This document shows, one piece after another, positions 10,236 to 21,036 of a stretch of DNA of 64,000 nt (position 1 is its first letter; each line of letters starts with the position of its first letter). The notes under the pieces were generated by a model. That model made no database searches and was not told the origin of the DNA. It was given only the letters and a program-made list of their open reading frames with translations. The translations under genes were made by a program, and so were the position numbers. Source of the stretch: Craterostigma plantagineum (Eukaryota > Streptophyta > Magnoliopsida > Lamiales > Linderniaceae); assembly GCA_027422505.1 (NCBI GenBank), contig JAPQWV010000360.1, positions 558,001-622,000 on the forward strand, given 5' to 3'.

Positions 10236-11093
10236 GAACTTGATATGGGGCAATTCTAATCAACAAGAGATTTATATGTGTGGGGAAGGGAAATTTATAT
10301 AGCCGGAGAAATGGTATTACAAAGTTGAGAATGTGCATAAGGTGCTTATTTACAAGGAAACTGAAAGGGGCGTGTTTGGAATCGTATTTAGGACGTCGGG
10401 GACCTGTTTGGGACGTTGGGGGACCTGTTTGGAGCATTCGGGGGACCTGTTTGGGACGTTGGGGGACCTGTCCGTGACGTTGGGGGACATGTTTGAACGT
10501 AAACGAAATAACACAAGGATTACGTGGTTCGGATCTTTGTAGATCCTACGTCCACGGGCGCTCTAAAACTGGTTTTCACTAAGCTTGGAAGATTTACACG
10601 CTCATAACTCACTTTCGCTCATATCTGTTAAAGATCTAATGGAAGAAAATTATTACACTGAGAAAGAAAGATTTCTAGGTGTTTTTCGTGTGTGGAAAAG
10701 TGTTAGAATGGTGATCGTTGTTCTGAAAAATGGTTAAGTCCCTCCTTTTATAGCACCTCCCAGCAGCTTCTTCTATGTAGAATTCCAGGAATTCAGGGAC
10801 GTGACACCTAGGGTACTGTGAACAGTGACGACTGTTGATTGAATGACAGCCTGCAAATGGCACAGCTTTCCCACAGTAATACTGCCCCATCCATGGTCGA
10901 CACGTGTCCCTCTTTGCTGGACTTTTTGTTGGAGGCGTACTGAAGAAGCCTCATCTGTATGGTGGCACGCCGTTCTATAAAACCTCCTGCAGCTTTATTG
11001 ATCTTTATCTAGATATTTTCTTGCTTGGGCCGATTGGGCCTCTTATTTTAATACTTCTTTTAGGCCCATCTGATTCTAGTCCGTATCAGAACT
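10236..11093 (-). mobile_element. Solo LTR with 5-bp target duplication, copy A
   Basis: The LTR proper is 10241-11088. On the minus strand it starts TGATACGG and ends CCATATCA, so the ends are inverted TGATA/TATCA. It is flanked by gaact at 10236-10240 and again at 11089-11093, a 5-bp TSD. On the minus strand there is a TATA-like TATAAAAGGAGGG (10743-10755), and farther down a GAACCACGTAATC block (10521-10533) of the kind common in plant LTRs near the RNA 3' end. No internal domain is present, so it is probably the product of recombination between two LTRs. Family unknown. Confidence 0.85.
10391..10495 (+). repeat. 21-bp minisatellite inside the solo LTR, copy A
   Basis: About five head-to-tail copies of a ~21-bp G-rich word (consensus ggacctgtttgggacgtt plus a G-run), the last ones diverging. 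It lies near the 3' end of the LTR as read on the minus strand. Confidence 0.85.
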
Positions 11094-12014
11094 CATAGCC
11101 AAACTCGAGATATATTATGTGCTTGATTCATCCTTGACACTGTTATATAAGATATAAGTTATTTAGCCTACACATTGCCATAATTATCGGGCTAATAGAT
11201 CGTATTGGAATATATTGTGTTAGACGTTAGTTTGACTTATGATCCATATCTTCGAGTATTATCGTGAAAAGCCCAACAAACTTTAGTCTAAGCCCATAAC
11301 CTCCTTCATTAAAGGTGTTTCCTTTTCTTATTTTACTGTTTTGTGTCCGAATATTACAAACACTGGACCACTATCCTCTGGATACGAACAGCTCAATTAA
11401 ATCGTTCCTTTAATAATTGCTAAATATGAAAGAAGTAAACGCCAAAAACAGTACACGTAATGCTTTAATTTATAATTTATAGATGAAATTATTAATGATG
11501 AAGATTAATGATTGATGATGGATTGCACGTTTTCTTCCTTTCTCTGCTGTCATTAGTGTCTTTATATGGACCACTAAATTAGGCGCATGCTCAGTTTCTC
11601 CATGTCCCACAAACACGCAAGGACATTTATTTTCTATTTTATCTTTTAATTTGTTTTTTTATTATATGAAGGTGATACATAGTTTTGGACGATACTCATG
11701 ATTCAATCATAAATGTTTACAATTATGGGATCCTCTCACGACAAAAAAAAAAAAGATAAAAAAAAAAGTAATTGCGAACTTCTTCCTTGGATCATCTATA
11801 CTCTTTTATAGAGTTTAGGATGGATAAAAATTGTCAATTGATCCGTCTCAATTGACCAATAAGATTTTCTTTACATTAACTACTACTAAAAAATAAGAAA
11901 AACACTTATTAAACCACATACTTTCCATAACTTTTTAATAACTATCAAATCTATTTTTAGTATATTACTTATTAACAAACCATTCAATAATAATTAATTT
12001 TATTTTATTGCACA
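11094..12014. other. Intergenic AT-rich DNA, copy A
   Basis: No gene recognised. Poly-A tracts near 11738-11768 are length-variable between the copies. Confidence 0.5.
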
Positions 12015-12398
12015 CACTTAAGCCGGTTCAGATCCTTTATTCCACTTTCTGTATTCCACTCCGTATTCCAACGAACGAAAATCGTTACACTTCCCCCCGA
12101 CAAGTGTTCACGTAAACATCATTACACCTATGAATTTCATTACAACAAGTGTTTAAACAAAAAAAAACTTATTATTACGTATTTTTCTATTTTAATATAT
12201 AATACGATTTTTTCTACTCCATATTAGAAAAATACGTAATAATGAGGTTTTTTTTGTTTAAACACTTGTTGTAATGAAATTCATAGGTGTAATGATGTTT
12301 ACGTGAACACTTGTCGGGGGGAGGTGTAACGATTTTCGTTCGTTGGAATACGGAGTGGAATACAGAAAGTGGAATAGAGGATCTCAACCGCACTTAAG
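12015..12398. mobile_element. Palindromic MITE with 8-bp target duplication (hAT-like), copy A
   Basis: The element is 12023-12390, flanked on both sides by the 8-mer cacttaag (12015-12022 and 12391-12398). The arms of about 165-180 bp are almost perfect inverted copies: cggtt(c/g)agatcct at both ends, then long runs such as acttgtcggggg and its complement. The 8-bp TSD points to hAT-type transposition. It is non-coding, and its transcript would fold into one long hairpin. Confidence 0.88.
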
Positions 12399-12436
12399 CA
12401 TACTAGTGTTTTTAATGAATGCAATCCTTCAATTAC

Positions 12437-12607
12437 GGCGGTTCATTTCATTAAACCAAACTGAAACGAACCCGAAATTTCGGCTAGAAAAGTTTGAGAC
12501 CGAATTCTAAACTGAACTTACTCGGTTTGGTTTCGGTAAAACAGAATTTATTTCAGTTCTTTCGGTTACCAACTGAAAAAACCGAAATACAAAAAAAAAA
12601 AAATATT
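12437..12607. repeat. Older 'cggtt/accgaa' repeat, left part, split by Copia-1 (copy A)
   Basis: Dense in cggtttggtttcggt- and accgaaat-type words. Sequence of the same character resumes at 18287-18645, after Copia-1. The copia therefore probably inserted into a pre-existing element of the widespread plant CGGTT-rich kind. The last five bases are the left ATATT TSD of Copia-1. Confidence 0.5.
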
Positions 12608-12825
12608 TGTTATAAAATATTTATATATTGTATAAACCCAACGTATATATCAATCAAAAGAAAAAAATGTACAACTTCAAATGGCCAACGAGAGGTATTT
12701 ATAGGTCAAGAATTTCAACATTCAACCAATGAAAAATAGCAAATATAATAGCTGTAGATTCAACCTTCCTAATGGACATCCATACTTATTTGCTTATGGT
12801 GTCCCATACTTATTTGTTTATAATA
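12608..12825 (-). repeat. 3' LTR of Copia-1 (copy A)
   Basis: Aligns over its length with 18060-18281. On the minus strand it runs from TATTATAAACA to TTATAACA, so the inner terminus is TA rather than the usual TG. Confidence 0.88.
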
Positions 12826-13119
12826 CTCCCCCTTGGATGCCCATTACAAAAATATTTTCATCTGATTATATAACTGCCTCGTTAAAAACCTTATTAGGAA
12901 AAACCAATAGGATAAAAACCTAATGAAGGGAAAAAGAGTGCAACGTATGTTACCTCGCTCTGATGTAAACATTACTTTTGATTCTATCGCCTTTGTAACC
13001 TTCTTTTAACTGAGCACACATGCAGCATTGTCTTCATATAAGATCGTCGAAGGTAACTTTTTCGATTATAATCCACAGGTTTGTCGTATATGCTGGATTA
13101 TCGAGCGCAACCAAACACA

Positions 13120-13635
13120 TTATCTGCTAGCTTCATGAATTGCTAAAATTTCCGCATGATTAGATGAAGTGGCAGTTAAACTTTGTTTAACTGACCGCCA
13201 AGAAATAGCAGTTCCACCATATGTAAATAGATAACCCGTTTGCGATCGAGCATTATGTGGGTCGGATAGAAAACCAGCATCTGCATATTCGATTAGATCT
13301 GCATAATTCCAAATCATTTGTTCCTTTAAGTTATCGAAAAACTCGTTTAACATCGTTCCAATGTCTACGAGTAGTGACGAACAGTATCTCGCCAATAAAT
13401 TTACAACAAAAGCTATACCAGTCGTGTATGACTCGTGAGATACATTAGTGCTCCAATGGCACTTATGGTACTTCTCGACCAAGCAATTCTTCATCATTTC
13501 TCGAGGTCTGAACTGATCTTTATTCACATCTAAAGATCGAACAATCATCGGAGTATCCAACGGATGAGCTTTATCCATATAAAATCTTTTCAATACCTTT
13601 TTTCGTATATGTTTCTTGACATACAAATATTCCAT
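13120..13635 (-). pseudogene. Copia-1 RNase H region (copy A)
   Basis: Encodes the copia RNase H segment: YADAGFLSDP, followed by SQTGYLF, YGGTAISWRS and the terminal ATSSNHAEILAIHEASR (the E of HAEI is one of the acidic metal ligands). It should follow the reverse transcriptase in one polyprotein. In copy A an extra T in the homopolymer near 13597 shifts the upstream frame. Copy B (57634-58170) reads through that point, giving a longer frame beginning with the expected GYLKNGIF. Confidence 0.9.
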
Positions 13636-13639
13636 TCTT

Positions 13640-14452
13640 CAAGTATCCAATCTGCAACCCAAGACAAAATTTCGTCTTTCCGAGATTTCATTTCGAACTC
13701 ATTTTTTCAAACAATTAGCGGCCTTTGATAACTCTTCAGGAGATCCAATTATATCTATATCATCAACATATACTGCTATGATGACAAAATCATTCCACAT
13801 TTCCTCATAAATATACAAGGACAAATTTGATTATTTTGTATCCTTCTTTCCATAAGTATTCATTCAGGCGATTATACCACATACGCTCAGATAGCTTTAA
13901 TCCCTAATGTGATTTGTTTAGTTTAATTGAGTACCCATCACGGGGTCCTGAATTTCCAAGCAATTGAAATCCCTTAGGAAGCTTCATGTAAATGTCACTA
14001 TCAAGTGAGCCATATAAATAGGCAGTGACAACATCCATTAGACGCATATCGAGTTTTTCACGTATTGCCAGACTTATTATATAACGATAAGTTGTTGCAT
14101 CCACCACAGGAGAATATGTCTCCTCATAATCAATACCATATCTTTGCGAAAAACCTTGTGCAACAAGCCCTCACAATTTCGCCCTTTTCATTTCTCTTTC
14201 TGATAAAAACCCATTTATATCCAACCGACTTTATATACTCTGGTCTACGGACTATAGGTCCGAAACTTTTCGTCTCTCAAGTGATTTTAATTCAGCATCG
14301 ATTGCATCTTTCCATTTTGACCAATCATTTCTTTGTCTGCATTCTTTTACAGACCTTGGTTCACGAGCCTCATTCTCATTAGTCTCATTCATTTCATGTA
14401 GCGCTACGTTAAATGAGATTTTATCGTCAACGTTGACTGTATTCGGTTCCAT
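13640..14452 (-). pseudogene. Copia-1 reverse transcriptase region (copy A)
   Basis: Pieces in several frames. 14452-14252 has the pre-RT segment ending WSKWKDAIDAELKSLE. 14107-13904 has the RT core VVDATTYRYIISLA and DVVTAYLYGSLD, which contains the first catalytic Asp. The YVDD box is intact at 13759-13770 and is followed by DIIGSPEEL. Stops and shifts interrupt it throughout, so no active enzyme is expected. Confidence 0.88.
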
Positions 14453-14788
14453 CTTATTCCGTTCTGGGCGTAATTGATCGAGGTCTCTTCATTATCATAA
14501 TTTTCAATTTGTTCAGGTACCTAACTGTCATTCTTATCATCATTTATGCCCATCGACTCTTCTCTAGTCGATAAATCCTCGATTGGACTATTCTTATTAT
14601 TTGCTCCTTCTCTTTTCCGAGGATTTTTATCTTTGGAACCAGATGGCCTACCACGCTTCAGTTGTGGTTTAAGCTCAATCGTATTATCTGTTTGTTCTGC
14701 AGGAGCATCAATTTAGCAGGAGCATTAGCAGCTGGAATATGTGACTTTGTCACTTTTTTTGGGTCAGCAAAACTACCTGATTGGTTCG

Positions 14789-15617
14789 CTAAACTTTGTA
14801 ATGAATTATCTTTTGAACTTCTAGTTCACATTCTTTTGTTCGAGGATCATAATGATTTATCCAACTAATATTTCTTTCCAACTGTTTCTTTTCTCCCCCT
14901 AATGTCGGAAAATTTGTTTCATCAAAGTGACAGTCGGCAAATGTGACCGTGAATCGATCTCCAGTTAAGGGTTCTAAATATTTTATAATTGATGGAGATT
15001 CAAATCCGATTCCCAGTCTCCTTTGAAGTCCCATCTTTGTGCGTTGTGGTGGTGCAATTGGAACATATACTGCACATCCGAAAATTCTTAGATGAGAAAT
15101 ATCTGGTTCCTGACCATAAGCCATTTGTAACGGGGAGACATCATGATAACTTATTGACCTGATGCGGATTAGTGCTGCTGCATGTAATATAGTATGCCCC
15201 AACAAGACAATGGTAGTTTCGACTTCATCAACAATGGCCTTACAATTAATTGCAGACATTTAATCAATGATTCTGCAAGACCGTTTTGTGTATGGACATG
15301 TGGCACAGGATGCTCGACATCGATACCGATAGACATACAATAATCATTAAATGCATTGGAAATAAATTCACCAGCATTATAAGGCGTATTTTATTAATCG
15401 GATAATATGGGAAATGTGCTCTTAATCTAATCAGCTGAGCAAGTAATCTCGCAAATGCCATGTTTCTCATAGATAATAAACATACATGGGACCATTTACT
15501 TGATGCATCAATCAATACCATGAAATATTTAAATAGTCCACATGATGGATGTATATGCCCACAAATATCGCCATGTATACGCTCCAAAAATGCAATAGAT
15601 TCAGTCTTTACTTTCAT
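14789..15617 (-). pseudogene. Copia-1 integrase region (copy A)
   Basis: 15617-15264 holds the catalytic core start ERIHGDICGHIHP (first Asp) and YFMVLIDASSKWSHV (second Asp region). 15259-14789 holds the C-terminal part with YGQEPDISHLRIFGC and the following GFESPS. Frames are interrupted between the two. At 15013-15014 copy A lacks two bases that copy B has at 59525-59526, and this indel decides which frame joins the two halves. Confidence 0.88.
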
Positions 15618-15639
15618 TTGCGATGGTCGATAATTAACT

Positions 15640-16284
15640 TCCCTTTAGAACAAGCAACATGCTAATTCATTAGATTGAAGAATCTTCTGGTTCCTCAATA
15701 AATGTCCGCGTGAATTTTCAATTATCTTTCTCATCATAATTGTACCGGGATGGCCCAATCGGTCACGCCAAACATTAAATGTACTGTCATTGGTAAATTT
15801 TGGATAGCATACGATTCAATTGCTCTAAGATATGTGTAGTATAGCCCAGAGTCAAAAGACTGTAATATTTCAATGATTCTTTTTTCATCCGAAATTACTT
15901 TTGTAATGTGCAAATATTCATATCTCCCTTTTGTGCAGTCTCAACATGATATCCATTATTTCGAATCGCTTTACAGCTTAATAAATTTCTTTGAGACATA
16001 GGGGAATATAAATCATTTTCAATAATCAGCCTTGTCCTCTGGGCAATAATATTAGCTCTTCCAGAGCCTTCAATAATATTTGCGCTACCCGATATAGTAA
16101 TCACACTGGTTTCTTTCATATCAAGATGCTCGAAATATTTCTTATTTTTCAGAATTGTATTAGTCGTTGCACAGTCTGCAAGACATAATTCTCCATCGCA
16201 CATGCTTCTGCCCATCATATAATATCCTTTATAAACAAACATATAATTATCATTAATACATATTATTGAAAACAAACAATACAT
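15640..16284 (-). pseudogene. Copia-1 aspartic protease and GAG-pre-integrase region (copy A)
   Basis: 16284-15895 contains CLADCATTNTILK in the position of the copia protease active site, where the family usually has D-S/T-G. Here it is D-C-A, so the catalytic triad motif is altered. Downstream (15894-15650, better seen in copy B) is WRDRLGHPGTIMMRK, the GAG-pre-integrase motif. Neither piece has its own start, since they belong to one broken polyprotein. Confidence 0.85.
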
Positions 16285-16563
16285 AGCATAGGAATGTCAT
16301 CCAAATAACATAGCAAACATAACGATATTATTGAAAATAAACGATACATAGCAAACACAGGAATGTCATCCAAATAACAATCATAGCAAATATAACGGTA
16401 ACTTTAAAAAGATACACACCAAAGCACACAATAGCAAATCTTTTAATTTATAAAACGATAGCAGGTTAAATTTCTTCATTGAGGAGCAGAAATCGTCGGC
16501 ATCGAAATTAACACCTTCATTAACGCCAGAAGTTGAAGCAATTGTACCCTGAACAAAGTTCGT

Positions 16564-17522
16564 TTAAGTTTTCTTTCCTTTGCCCTTTGATTCTTGATAC
16601 AACTCAACAAGGTATTGGGGCGTACGACAAGTGTGCGACCAATGGCCGGGACCACCGCATCGATAACATTGTTCGCCATGACCTTTTTGTTCAGTTTGCT
16701 TTTTTTCATTTTTACTGTCATACACTTTCTTCTTCTGGGAAATATTTTGATGACCACCACGATAATTATGATAACCACCACAGAAATATTGATAACCACC
16801 ACCATGATAACTTCGGCCACGACCTCGATGTCCACCACAACCACGTCCACTGCCATTACCTCGACTATTATCACAGAAATATTGATAACCACCACCATGA
16901 TAACTTCGGCCACGACCTCGATGTCCACCACAACCACGTCCACTGCCATTACCTCGACTATTTTTTTTGGTATGATTGACTGTATTCGCTTCAGGGAGTG
17001 CAGCAGTACCAGTCGGTCGGAATTCATGATTTTTCATAAGCAACTCATTGTTTGCTCAGCCAACAGTAAGCAAGAAATAAGATCTGAGTACTTTTCAAAT
17101 TTTTTCTCCCGGTATTGCTGTTGTTAGAATGACATTTGACGGATGAAATGTGGTGAACGTTTTCTCCAACATAATTGCATCGGTAATAGTTTCTCCACAT
17201 AATTCAGTGTACAAGTAATTCTATAAACATCATAATTATATTCGCTTACCGATTTAAATGGTTATATCGATATTCCAAGTTTTTCCATAAGTCTTTCGGG
17301 TCTTTCACTGTTAAGTACTCAATTTTGAGACTTTCATGAATGTGGTGGCGAAGAAAAATCATTGCCTTCGCCTTGTCCTGCTCGGATGTCGCATTGATCG
17401 ATTTGATGGTATCACCTAAACCTTTGGCTTTCAACTGAATTTCGACATTTGGTGCCCAAAGATAGATAATTTTGGAAAGTGATATCGAGTGCAACAAATT
17501 CAAGGCTCGCCAAATTCGTCAT
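16564..17522 (-). pseudogene. Copia-1 gag with RG-rich zinc-knuckle segment (copy A)
   Basis: The probable gag start is the ATG at 17522-17520 (MTNLASLEF). It is followed by KAKGLGDTI, KAMIFLRHHIHESLK and LTVKDPKDLWKNL, the UBN2/retrotran-gag pattern of plant copia. After a frame-broken stretch (LCGETITDA..LEKTF), the frame 17043-16564 carries two copies of a 31-residue Gly/Arg/His-rich unit (93-bp direct repeat starting at 16781 and 16874), then the CCHC knuckle CYRCGGPGHWSHTC (about 16628-16669). A 1-base T-run difference from copy B lies at 17470. Confidence 0.88.
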
Positions 17523-18059
17523 ATTATTATAAAATAGAAAAAGCATTTCAATAATGATAATATAACAAAATATTACATGCATAACTATTCTTAATAATAT
17601 TTGAAAAATATAGTCGGTATAGTCAGTTATTTCTAATATGTAATTAGACGTAGTTACTAGCGGGAGTTACAAACTGGCACATATCAGGTGGTACAAACCA
17701 TAACATGATAGGCGGTATAAACAGAACCAAGCTAGTCGGAAAAACCGAACCAAGCTAGTCGGATTAACGAACCAAGCTAGTCGAATAAACCGAACCAAGC
17801 TAGTTGGAATTAGAAATTAATATGCCACCGCTGTGATTCGAAATCTGGACCTCCCATCACTTAGATTTTGACGGTATTCTGCGAAACCAGTCGGACTATG
17901 GCATTTTGTTGTATATTGTATATCTATTTTAAATATGTATAATACTGTCATAAATATGAAATAAAATTATTATGCCTTAATTATGCCCGTAAATATTCGA
18001 CAGAAATTAGCGTCGTCGGCGGAGATCGGCGTTGCCGGTAGAGCCTCGTGCTGATAACG

Positions 18060-18281
18060 TGTTATAAAACATTTATATATTATATAATAAACCCAACATA
18101 TATATCAATCAAAAGGAAAAAAAATACAACTTCAAATGGCCAATGAGAGGTATTTATAGGCCAAGAATTTCAACATTCAACCAATGGAAAAATAGCAAAT
18201 ATAATAATTATAGATCCAACCTTCCTAAGGGGCATCCATACTTATTTGTTTATGGTGGCCCATACTTATTTGTTTATAATA
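18060..18281 (-). repeat. 5' LTR of Copia-1 (copy A)
   Basis: 222 bp, flanked on the right by the TSD atatt (18282-18286) and then by the resumed host repeat. It differs from the 3' LTR at many positions and by small indels, indicating an old insertion. Confidence 0.88.
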
Positions 18282-18286
18282 ATATT

Positions 18287-18974
18287 ATGAATTTGGGGGA
18301 AAAATGCATGATGCACGGTTTTCTCATATTGTATTTTGGGGAATAAATTTCATGAAGAGTCGATTGAGGAGAGATCGAATGTGCTCATATCGATTCATTG
18401 ATACTATGTTGAGTTTCGATCTTATATTGAAAATAAGGGAAAATTGTTTTAATATAAATTAAGGCAGCAAATAAAATATTATGTCTATTTATGGGATTTT
18501 ATTAATTAGTTATTATTATAATACAAAATCACTTGTCAAATTTATTTCGGTATTTCAGTATTTTTATTTGGTTAATCGAATTACCGAAGCGAAAAAATTG
18601 AAATTTCGATTACCAAAAACTGAACGGAACTTTTGAACACCTCTTTCGTCAATTTTATGTATAACTTGCTTTAAAATTCCATGAAACAAGGAATTAGTTC
18701 AATACATATAAAGTCGTGACCTCTAACCTTTAAGTGAATCATTATCACAATCATTAAAGAGTCATTGGCAGATAAGTCGTAGTAGAACTTATAACATCAT
18801 ATTAAAGTCCTAAAAAATTATCATTTTATTTTGTGCCACAGATATATTACCCGGTGACATCCTCTCCCATCCAGTGTGAATGAACGATTTAGTTCGACAT
18901 ATATAGTTTTTGTTTATATATCATACCAAGTAACTCATTCAATAAGTCATGTCTCAAATAAATACATAGATCTT
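18287..18974. other. Resumed CGGTT-type repeat and intergenic DNA, copy A
   Basis: 18287-18645 continues the older repeat interrupted by Copia-1, with cggtatttcagt and accaaaaactgaacgg. 18646-18974 is AT-rich with no recognised feature and leads to the Copia-2 insertion site. Confidence 0.45.
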
Positions 18975-19571
18975 TGTTGGGTTTGGGCTCCCAACCATGT
19001 GGATAAAAGCCCAATTAGCACCAAATAATTAGTGCAGCATTATATCAAACGGAGGTCTCACCTACAAAAAAAACCATCGATCAAGCTCAAAAAGGAAAGA
19101 AATTTTCCGCAATTTTCTTAACAACGGCAGGTTCAGATTTATCACATTTGAACGGGCAAACGTTGTCCGATTGACCTGAAATTTAGACTCAAGGTAGAAG
19201 ATTCGCTGATCTTCATTCTGTCGAAACGGGGTTTCATTTCGAGGTTTGGTTTGTGAGTTATTTTGAAGTTTGCTGCGATTTTCTGTGCGAATTTGATCTT
19301 ACGATCTTGTTTTGAGTTGTGGTGCTTTTGGAGCTTTGACTTGGTAACATAGCTCTTGTGGTTGTGTTGTGGGTGTAATCTTGATGTACTAGAAGTGGTG
19401 ATTGTGGATTTTGGATCGTTTGGTCCCGTGGTTTTACCGTCGATTTAAAGGGGGTTTTCCACTTTATATCGCCGTGCTATTTCGTTATTTTGCTGCGCTT
19501 GATAATTCTTGGGCTGCCGATATGCATTCATTGCAGTAATATTCCGTTGTTGGTGCCGTCCGATCCTAACA
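18975..19571 (+). repeat. 5' LTR of Copia-2
   Basis: 597 bp, homologous along its length to 24174-24761. The same 5' LTR begins again at 63488 in copy B and is cut by the window end. Confidence 0.92.
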
Positions 19572-19574
19572 GAG

Positions 19575-19586
19575 TGGTATTAGAGC
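19575..19586 (+). other. Primer-binding site of Copia-2
   Basis: TGGTATTAGAGC, one base off TGGTATCAGAGC, the usual initiator-Met tRNA complement of plant LTR retrotransposons. It lies three bases after the 5' LTR. Confidence 0.85.
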
Positions 19587-19626
19587 TTTTTGGTGGGCTT
19601 TGTTGGTATTCTTTCATCATTGCAGG

Positions 19627-20400
19627 ATGGAGACGAATTTGAATAGAATGGTTTGTCTGAACGATGCAAATTATCACAAGTGGAAAGTCAAGATGAAAGA
19701 TCTACTATTTGTGAAGAATTTGCATCTTCCGATCTTCGCTTTATCAAAGCCCGATTCAAAAACTGATAAGCAATGGGAATTCGAGCACCTTCAAGTATTT
19801 CGGCATGGGTTGAAGACAATGTGTTATATCATATTGTGAATGAGACACATGCGAAGTCATTGTGGGAAAAGCTTGAGACGTTATATGCTTCTAAAACAGG
19901 TAACAATAAATTTTTTCTTTTGAAGCAAACGATGCATTTACGATATCAAGAAAACACGTCCATTTTTACCACATCAATGAGTTTCAAGGGTGTTTTGATC
20001 AGTTGTTTGGCATGGGCATTAAGTTTGAATCGGAGGTTCTCGGTTTATGGCTGTTAAATACTCTCCCTGATTCTTGGAAAAGTTTTAGAGTTTCATTGAC
20101 AATTCTGCCCTCAATGGTTTGGTAACTTTAGAGTACGTCAAGAGCAGCGTATTGAATGAGAAGGTGAGAAGGAACACGCATGGTACTTCGTCACACTCCG
20201 AGGTGTGGTTACTGAAAATAGGCGGAGAAGTAGACATGTGAGCCGGAGCAGCAACCGAGGCAAGAGCAGAGGAAGAAGCAAGTCAAGATCGAAATATAAT
20301 GATCTTGAGTGTCATCACTGCGGGAAGAAAGGACATATCAAGAGATATTGCTATGCGTTGAAGAAGGAGGAGTCGAAGTAGAATGTTGACGACAATGATG
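19627..20400 (+). pseudogene. Copia-2 gag
   Basis: Begins at the ATG at 19627: METNLNRMVCLNDANYHKWK, the opening of Tork/Tnt1-like copia gag proteins. It continues with KMKDLLFVKNLHLP, then in another frame SLWEKLETLYASKTGNN and FLLKQTMHLRYQ. A basic RSRS stretch precedes the CCHC knuckle CHHCGKKGHIKRYC at 20309-20350. Frameshifts near 19790 and 19960 and later stops inactivate it. Confidence 0.88.
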
Positions 20401-20797
20401 ATCGCATGAATACCACCACTACTCCAGATAACCTTGTTATTGTCTATGACGACAAGCGAATCAATCTTGTGAAAGGCGAGACTAGTTGGGTCTTGGACAG
20501 CGGTGCAACTTATCATGTTACGGCTAATCGAGAATTCCTTGCATCATATGCTACGGGCGGTTTGGAATCTTGAAGATGGGAAATGATGGTTTCGCGAAGG
20601 TGATAGGAGTCGGCACTTGTTTGGACATAGGATTGAGTTCGAAGTTGATATTGAAGAGGTCAATCATGCTCCTGATGTTCGATTGCATCTCATTTCGACT
20701 GGAAAGCTTGATGATGAAGGTTATTCTTGCCACTTTGGTGATGGACATTGGAAGATCACTCGAGGCTCTTTGATCGTGGCTCGTGGTAAGAAATTTT
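20401..20797 (+). pseudogene. Copia-2 aspartic protease region
   Basis: SWVLDSGATYHVTANREF (about 20484-20537) is a canonical copia protease active site (D-S-G). After it the frame shifts repeatedly. The coding sequence is interrupted by a MITE at 20798 just after LIVARGKK and resumes at 21037. Confidence 0.85.
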
Positions 20798-21036
20798 CTC
20801 CGTCCCGCTAATTTTATCACATTTTTTCATTTCGGACGTCCCAATAATTTTATCACCTTACCTTATTTAGCAAAAAAACTATCACAAACAATCAATATAA
20901 TAATATTAAATATTCTTAAAAGACGTGTCAAAATATACAATTTTTTACCTTTTCATTATACTATATTCATATAATAATACTACCTTAATTTGCGTGCCCA
21001 CCAAAATATATGATAAAGATAACGGGACGGATGGAG
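20798..21036. mobile_element. Stowaway-like MITE nested in Copia-2 pol
   Basis: Left end ctccgtcccg, right end cgggacggatggag. The ends are inverted apart from a 4-base gap and resemble the CTCC(CTCC)GTCCC ends of plant Stowaway (Tc1/mariner-type) MITEs. The 239-bp interior is AT-rich and non-coding. The copia frame resumes directly after it, so it is a younger insertion. A clean TA duplication is not visible (tt on the left, ta on the right). Confidence 0.72.

Larger units (their letters stand above)
12603..18286 (-). mobile_element. Copia-1, decayed Ty1/copia retrotransposon (copy A)
   Basis: Complete in outline and oriented on the minus strand. LTRs are at 18060-18281 (5') and 12608-12825 (3'), with a 5-bp TSD atatt at 12603-12607 and 18282-18286. 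Internal order on the minus strand is gag, zinc knuckle, protease, integrase, reverse transcriptase, RNase H, the copia order. The polypurine tract CCAAGGGGGAG (12826-12836) abuts the 3' LTR. After the 5' LTR comes TTATCAGCACGA, a primer-binding-like stretch. The LTRs differ at many sites and all genes carry stops or frameshifts, so it is old and inactive. Confidence 0.93.
1..19489 (+). repeat. Segmental direct repeat, copy A
   Basis: This interval is repeated almost base for base at 44515-64000. The shift is 44,514 bp at the left end and 44,510 bp at the right end, so the two copies differ by only a few net bases over 19.5 kb. Every element inside (LINE tail, MSP-ankyrin gene, repeats, solo LTR, MITEs, Copia-1, LTR of Copia-2) appears in the same order and strand. 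Position 1 already lies within a LINE reading frame, so the copy starts before the window. The differences I saw are mostly 1-base indels in homopolymers with a few substitutions. I did not count them exhaustively. Confidence 0.97.

Noticed and set aside
16476..17127. Long His/Asp- and Thr/Ile-rich plus-strand frames and a Val-rich minus-strand frame over Copia-1 gag (also 60993-61644)
   Set aside because: Shadow frames of the 93-bp repeat. The frame with the CCHC zinc knuckle (17043-16564) is the real one.
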